Source: Hymenobacter psoromatis (GTDB lineage Bacteria; Bacteroidota; Bacteroidia; Cytophagales; Hymenobacteraceae). Taken from it: a stretch of DNA of 64,000 nucleotides. The position numbers and the translations under genes were made by a program. The stretch is from NCBI RefSeq assembly GCF_020012125.1, contig NZ_JAIFAG010000001.1, positions 4,278,001 to 4,342,000 of the forward strand, in the 5' to 3' direction. The number at the start of each line of letters is the position of its first letter. Position 1 is the stretch's first letter. Under the pieces are notes generated by a model, which was given only the letters and a program-made list of their open reading frames with translations, did not search any database and was not told where the DNA came from. Shown here piece after piece: positions 60,181 to 64,000 of the stretch.

Positions 60181-60278
60181 GCGGGTCGGGGCCGGGATAG
60201 CCAAGACACTGCCTTGGGCCTGGCCGTATCTTTGCAGCCTGCTCTGCCTCCCCCTCCCTACCCCCTCAGCTTTCGTTT

Positions 60279-61268
60279 ATGACTACCCCGCCCAGCGGCC
60301 CTACCCCCCCTACTCCCGGCAACGTGCTCGTTATCGGCGCCTGCGGCCAGCTCGGGCTGGAGCTGACGGCCGCCCTGCGCCAGCGCTACGCCCCCGAATC
60401 TGTCGTTGCGGCCGACGTGCGCCCGCCCCAAAACCCCGCCGCCCTAGCTGGCGGCCCCTTCGAGTTGCTCGACGTGCTAGACCAGCCCCGCCTCGAAGCC
60501 TTGGTGCGGCAGTACCGCCCGGTACAGATTTACCACCTCGCCGCCCTGCTCTCGGCCACCGCCGAAAAGGACCCTGGCTTTGCCTGGAAACTCAATATGG
60601 ATGGCCTACTGAACGTGCTGAACTTAGCCGTGCAATACCAGGTGCCGCAGGTGTACTGGCCCAGCTCCATCGCCGTGTTTGGCCCCGACACGCCCCGCGA
60701 GCACACGCCCCAGACCACCATCATGAATCCCAACACGGTGTACGGCATCAGCAAGCTGGCCGGCGAGCAGTGGTGCGAGTGGTACCACCGCCACTACGGC
60801 CTCGATGTGCGCAGCCTGCGCTACCCCGGCCTCATTGGCTACAAGAGCCTGCCAGGGGGCGGCACCACCGACTACGCCGTGGACATCTACCACCAAGCCG
60901 TGGCCGCCGTGGATTTCGAGTGCTTCCTGCGGCCCGATACGCGCCTACCCATGATGTATATGCCCGACGCGCTGAAGGCTACCCTCGACCTGATGCACGC
61001 CCCAGCTGAGTGCATCCGGGTGCGCACCAGCTACAACTTGGCCGCTATGAGCTTCTCGCCGGAAGAAATCGCGGCCAGCATCCAGCAGGAAATGCCCGAT
61101 TTCCACGTCACGTACAAGCCCGATGGCCGCCAAGCCATCGCCGACTCGTGGCCCGCCAGCATCGACGATGCGGCCGCCCGCCAGGACTGGAGCTGGCAGC
61201 CTGAATATGACCTGGCCAGGATGACGCACGACATGCTGGCCCACCTGCGCGAGCCGGTAGCGGCTTGA
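60279..61268 (+). CDS. L-threonine 3-dehydrogenase, SDR (NAD-dependent epimerase-like) type
   Basis: The 329-residue protein is an extended SDR: NAD motif VIGACGQLGLEL, YHLAALLSATAEKDP, active-site SSIAVFGP and TVYGISKLAGEQWCEWYHRHYG with the YxxxK pair. The segment LRYPGLIGYKSLPGGGTTDYAV and the end SWQPEYDLARMTHDML are typical of SDR-type threonine dehydrogenase, which makes 2-amino-3-oxobutanoate from threonine. kbl, the next enzyme, is close by on the opposite strand. The first 14 residues are Pro/Thr-rich and probably disordered. Confidence 0.93.
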   Translation: MTTPPSGPTPPTPGNVLVIGACGQLGLELTAALRQRYAPESVVAADVRPPQNPAALAGGPFELLDVLDQPRLEALVRQYRPVQIYHLAALLSATAEKDPGFAWKLNMDGLLNVLNLAVQYQVPQVYWPSSIAVFGPDTPREHTPQTTIMNPNTVYGISKLAGEQWCEWYHRHYGLDVRSLRYPGLIGYKSLPGGGTTDYAVDIYHQAVAAVDFECFLRPDTRLPMMYMPDALKATLDLMHAPAECIRVRTSYNLAAMSFSPEEIAASIQQEMPDFHVTYKPDGRQAIADSWPASIDDAAARQDWSWQPEYDLARMTHDMLAHLREPVAA

Positions 61269-61397
61269 GGATAAGGCGGCTGACGGGATTGTAAACAGAG
61301 AGGCTGGGACTTTAAAAAGGGGGCTATAAAAAGGTGAGATAGTATGGATAAAGCATGAAAATAACTCCTACTTTTAGGGGTTACTTCTGTTTATTCT

Positions 61398-62702
61398 ATG
61401 CTAGCACGCTTACTTTATCTCGTCATCTTTTGCCTGGGCTGCTCTGCTCGGCTGTTGGCCCAGACCTACGAGCCTGGCTACCTGGTGCGCAGCACCGGCG
61501 ACACGCTGCGGGGTGAAATCGAAAATGCCTTCTGGGACCAGCCGCCCACGTTTATTCGCTTTCGGCCGGCGGCTGGCGGCACTAGCCAACTGTTTCAGCC
61601 GCGTCAGCTGCGGGCCGTTAGCTTCACGAACGGACGGTTTTTTCGCTACGAAGTGCTGCTGCTGGACCAATCGGCCGAAACCCGCCTGGCGTACCTGCCG
61701 CGGGGAAGCTACGTAACTATGGAGCCCGACTCGGTGCTGGCCGATGTGCTGCTGACTGGTCCGGTAGAGCTGCTGCGGGTGGTGCTGCCGGGCGCGGTGC
61801 ACTACGAGATGCGCCGCGCCGGCCAGCCGCCGCTGCGCCTCAGCCAGCGGCAGTACCTGCGCGAAACCGACACCGGAAGCTGGCAGGTAACCGACGGCAA
61901 CAACTACCGCAGCCAGCTCGACATGTACTTTATCGACTGCCCGGCCGCCGGGCAGGTGGCCCAGCGGGTGGCGTTTACGGCGGGCGGGCTGGGCGCGGTG
62001 GCCCAGGCCTACGCCCGCAACTGCGCCCCTCCTACCGGCCCGCCGGCCCGCAGCTGGCTGGCGCAGGCCCGGCTCCGGCGGCGCACCGCGCTGCGGGGGG
62101 GCGTGCTGGCAGGCGGGCGCTACAACCACATTGGCAGCGCCTCGGGGCTGGTGGAGGGCAGCTGCACCGACTGCCTGCCCCATCCCTACGGGGGCTTCTA
62201 CGCCGAGCTGCTGCTGCCGGGCCGCACCACGGCTATTTATGGCGAGCTGAGCCTCAGCTCGTTTCGAAGCCAGGACGCGTACTACGTGGGCTACGACCCT
62301 ACCACGGGCAATACCCAGTATCAGGTATCGGGGTTTCGGGCGGCGCTGGGCACGGCCCGGCTGGGCCTGCGTCACTTCTTTCCGCTGCCCCACGACCAGC
62401 AGCTGCTGCTGGGCGCTGGCTACGAGTACAATACCGTGCTGGTGCAGTCGCCCGCGTCGCCCATTAAAGACTATGGGTACGCTTTTTTTGGCAATGCCTT
62501 TGCCGTGCCCACCCTGCTGCCGGGCCTGGAGCTGGGCTGGCGGCGCCAGCGCCTGACGGCTAACCTCAGCGGCCAGCTTTATTACCAACACGACGATACG
62601 GGGCTGGGCAACGTGTTATTTGGTAGCAGCTGGGCCGCCCGCTTCGGCTTGAGCTACCGCTTGGGCCGCAACACCGACGACGCGGCCCGCCCCCAGCCCT
62701 GA
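61398..62702 (+). CDS. Secreted/outer-membrane protein of unknown function
   Basis: The 434 residues start with a signal peptide (LLYLVIFCLGCSARLLAQ). The N-terminal part (EPGYLVRSTGDTLRGEIENA, QLRAVSFTNGRFFRYEVL) resembles a domain common in Bacteroidota secreted proteins. The second half has alternating strands with a barrel feel (LGLRHFFPLPHDQQLLLGAG, LELGWRRQRLTANLSGQLYY) and ends in Gly/Arg-rich strands. It is probably an outer-membrane beta-barrel. No substrate or partner can be named. Confidence 0.65.
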   Translation: MLARLLYLVIFCLGCSARLLAQTYEPGYLVRSTGDTLRGEIENAFWDQPPTFIRFRPAAGGTSQLFQPRQLRAVSFTNGRFFRYEVLLLDQSAETRLAYLPRGSYVTMEPDSVLADVLLTGPVELLRVVLPGAVHYEMRRAGQPPLRLSQRQYLRETDTGSWQVTDGNNYRSQLDMYFIDCPAAGQVAQRVAFTAGGLGAVAQAYARNCAPPTGPPARSWLAQARLRRRTALRGGVLAGGRYNHIGSASGLVEGSCTDCLPHPYGGFYAELLLPGRTTAIYGELSLSSFRSQDAYYVGYDPTTGNTQYQVSGFRAALGTARLGLRHFFPLPHDQQLLLGAGYEYNTVLVQSPASPIKDYGYAFFGNAFAVPTLLPGLELGWRRQRLTANLSGQLYYQHDDTGLGNVLFGSSWAARFGLSYRLGRNTDDAARPQP

Positions 62703-62755
62703 GCCACCCGGCGGGGGTAGGGGCCGCCTGCTCCTACCCCCGCTGAACGCGCCCG

Positions 62756-62811
62756 CTACCAGCAGCAACGGCTGGCCTCCCGCGCGGGAGGCCAGCCGTT
62801 GCTGCTGGTAG
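62756..62811. terminator. Perfect 28-bp-arm palindrome after tRNA-Arg
   Basis: The 56 bases are an exact palindrome without loop (CTACCAGCAGCAACGGCTGG and its continuation). Its right end overlaps the first three bases of the tRNA-Arg gene (minus strand 3' end). It probably terminates both the tRNA and the opposing outer-membrane protein gene. Confidence 0.75.
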
Positions 62812-62880
62812 CCACGAGCAGATTCGAACTGCTATCAAGCGTTTAGGAAACGCCTATTCTATCCCTTGAACTACGCAGCC
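62809..62880 (-). tRNA. tRNA-Arg (anticodon CCT)
   Basis: On the minus strand a 72-base cloverleaf is seen. The acceptor is GGCTGCG pairing with CGTGGCT (several G-U pairs), the D arm is GTTCAAGGGATAGAAT, and the anticodon stem GGCGT/ACGCT encloses TTCCTAA. The T arm contains GCAGTTCGAATCTGC and the discriminator is A. It reads AGG codons. CCA is not encoded. Confidence 0.88.
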
Positions 62881-62902
62881 AAGCCCCAAAGGTACGGCGC
62901 GG

Positions 62903-64000
62903 CTACAGCTTATAGGCGAGCACGATGCCGAAGGAGAGCGCCGTGAGGATGAGCCCGACCATGAAAATGGAGTAGCTCACCCGCAGCAGCTTATACTTGC
63001 GGTCGAGCACTTCGCCGAGGTAATATACGTCGGTCACCATGTTGGTGTAGAGCGTGTCTTTCTGGCGCATCAGCTCGCGCATGCCCTCCTGGAAGTGCTG
63101 GAGGCTGAGCTTGGTGAACTGCCCGAAAAAGAGCAGGTTAACGCGCCGGTTGGTGGCAATGGCGGGGTTCTTCTTCAGCCACTTAAAGCTCGTCACGTCG
63201 GGCTGCGCTGAGAGGATGGCCGAGGTCACGGAGCCTAAAGCCGTAATAAGCAGCACGCCCATCGGCACGGCCAGGATAGGGTTGCGGGCAAAGTTGGCGT
63301 CGCCCGTCACCAGGTGCGACGATTTAGCCCCCAAATACGTGATTATCACTGATAAGATAACCGCGTTGAGCTGAATCATCATGCCCGCCTTTTTGTCGGC
63401 CATTGCCGAAAGCCGCATGTGGTTGGAATACATGGTGCGAAACATCGTCTCGATGCCCCGCTTGGGCTCGGCGAAGGTATCGGTGGCCTTTTTCTTCCTC
63501 TTTTTCTCTTTCCTGGCGGCCTTCTTCAGCAGGGCGCGCTGCTCGTCGATGTTGGCTTTGAGGGCTTTTTTGTAGCGCGCTTTGCCCGCCTCCGACTGGT
63601 AGTGGTGGGCCAGCATGAAATTGAGCTGCAGCTCGGCCCACTCGGTATCGGCGTACGATTTATCGAGGGCCAGCTCCCATTCGGCGCGAATTAGCTCGGC
63701 GCGGCCCCGGAAGTCGGCAGCGGCCAGGTTGCTCATATCGGCATCGACCAGCAACTTTTCCAGCTCCGTGGTGGCCGGCTCGTTGCGGTGCGTGGCCCGG
63801 ATAAGGTTCTTTATCAGTTCGATGCGGGTGGGGGCTACCCCCTGCTCGCGCAGCCAAGCGGCGGCGCGCTCCATGCTCCGGTACTCGTGGCCGTCGTAGG
63901 TATCGAGGTAGCCCGTGTCATGAAACCAGGCGGCCAGCAGCAGCTCTTCGGCCTGCGGGGGGGGTAGGGCGGCGGCATCGGCCAGGGCGTGCGCCTGCTT
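62903..64000 (-). CDS. HD-domain protein with C-terminal Pycsar-effector-like membrane domain (5' truncated by window)
   Basis: The frame is open to the window edge. Upstream of an internal Met at 63874 it reads AAWFHDTGYLDTYDGHEYRS, an HD phosphohydrolase motif (HD and a further His). A charged coiled segment follows (KKAARKEKKRKKKATDTF). The C-terminal domain matches DUF5706/PycTM: MFRTMYSNHMRLSAMADKKA, GMMIQLNAVILSVIITYLGA, a second hydrophobic pair and a final helix VGLILTALSFGIVLAYKL. In Pycsar defence, PycTM effectors respond to cyclic UMP/CMP. Here the effector-like domain is fused to an HD domain instead, and no cyclase is in view. Housekeeping or defence roles are both possible. Confidence 0.8.
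   Translation of the reverse strand, partial: KQAHALADAAALPPPQAEELLLAAWFHDTGYLDTYDGHEYRSMERAAAWLREQGVAPTRIELIKNLIRATHRNEPATTELEKLLVDADMSNLAAADFRGRAELIRAEWELALDKSYADTEWAELQLNFMLAHHYQSEAGKARYKKALKANIDEQRALLKKAARKEKKRKKKATDTFAEPKRGIETMFRTMYSNHMRLSAMADKKAGMMIQLNAVILSVIITYLGAKSSHLVTGDANFARNPILAVPMGVLLITALGSVTSAILSAQPDVTSFKWLKKNPAIATNRRVNLLFFGQFTKLSLQHFQEGMRELMRQKDTLYTNMVTDVYYLGEVLDRKYKLLRVSYSIFMVGLILTALSFGIVLAYKL

Noticed and set aside
61410..62591. 393-codon minus-strand frame
   Set aside because: Antisense to the secreted protein at 61398-62702, without motifs or signal peptide.
62903..64000. Calling a complete Pycsar defence system
   Set aside because: Only an effector-like domain fused to HD is seen; no pyrimidine cyclase is in the window and the gene is truncated.

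Overview
The window looks like chromosome of a Hymenobacter-type bacterium (Bacteroidota, Cytophagales). It is strongly GC-rich, yet its proteins are typical of Bacteroidota: type IX secretion cargo with C-terminal sorting domains, a PorP/SprF-family protein, SusC-like and BtuB-like TonB receptors, a BT_3928-family protein next to DUF1599, and Bacteroidota-style promoters (TAnnTTTG boxes). Coding density is high, and most genes are housekeeping, transport or surface functions. No rRNA, CRISPR array, prophage or intact insertion sequence was seen. The assignment rests on protein recognition and base composition only.

Layout. 0-7 kb: the end of a sensor kinase, a STAS-like protein, a decayed partial copy of asd followed by intact asd, a secreted hydrolase and a DASH-type cryptochrome. 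7-12.7 kb: a dipeptidyl peptidase, then a probable copper group (Met/His-rich outer-membrane protein, Cys-rich four-helix copper-storage protein, and a regulator joining a CxxC metal-binding domain to an AraC helix-turn-helix). 13-17 kb: a cobalamin uptake pair (BtuB-like receptor and BtuG-like surface propeller) behind a cobalamin riboswitch. 17-23 kb: 3-methyladenine DNA glycosylase, a CDF metal exporter, an Nramp importer behind an MntR/DtxR-like operator, and a TonB receptor. 23-31 kb: small secreted proteins (HbpS/GlcG, hydroxyisourate hydrolase, META), a B12-binding radical SAM protein carrying an in-frame palindromic repeat, a GNAT acetyltransferase and tRNA-Gly. 31-46 kb: a decayed phosphatase, three type IX secretion cargo proteins, an IS481 remnant, a PorP/SprF protein, an ABC ATPase and a HipA_2-DUF3037 pair. 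46-55 kb: galK-galT, a fatty acid hydroxylase, aroK, a peptide-type permease, BT_3928-DUF1599, folP and cdaA. 55-64 kb: a second STAS-like protein, a KGG protein, a NarL-type response regulator, kbl with a divergent SDR-type threonine dehydrogenase, an outer-membrane protein, tRNA-Arg, and the C-terminal part of an HD-domain protein ending in a Pycsar-effector-like membrane domain.

The most unusual theme is structural. Long, nearly perfect inverted repeats sit between genes throughout the window. Some belong to dispersed families (a GGGGCTTGCCCCCGCCC family with three copies, a GTCATTGCGAGC family and a GTCATGCTGAGCTTGTCGAAG family). In several copies the symmetry runs past the shared core into unique flanking DNA, even into stop or start codons of neighbouring genes, and one copy is translated inside a radical SAM gene. 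A GGGGGTAG/CTACCCCC octamer is also strikingly frequent, roughly one per kilobase by eye.
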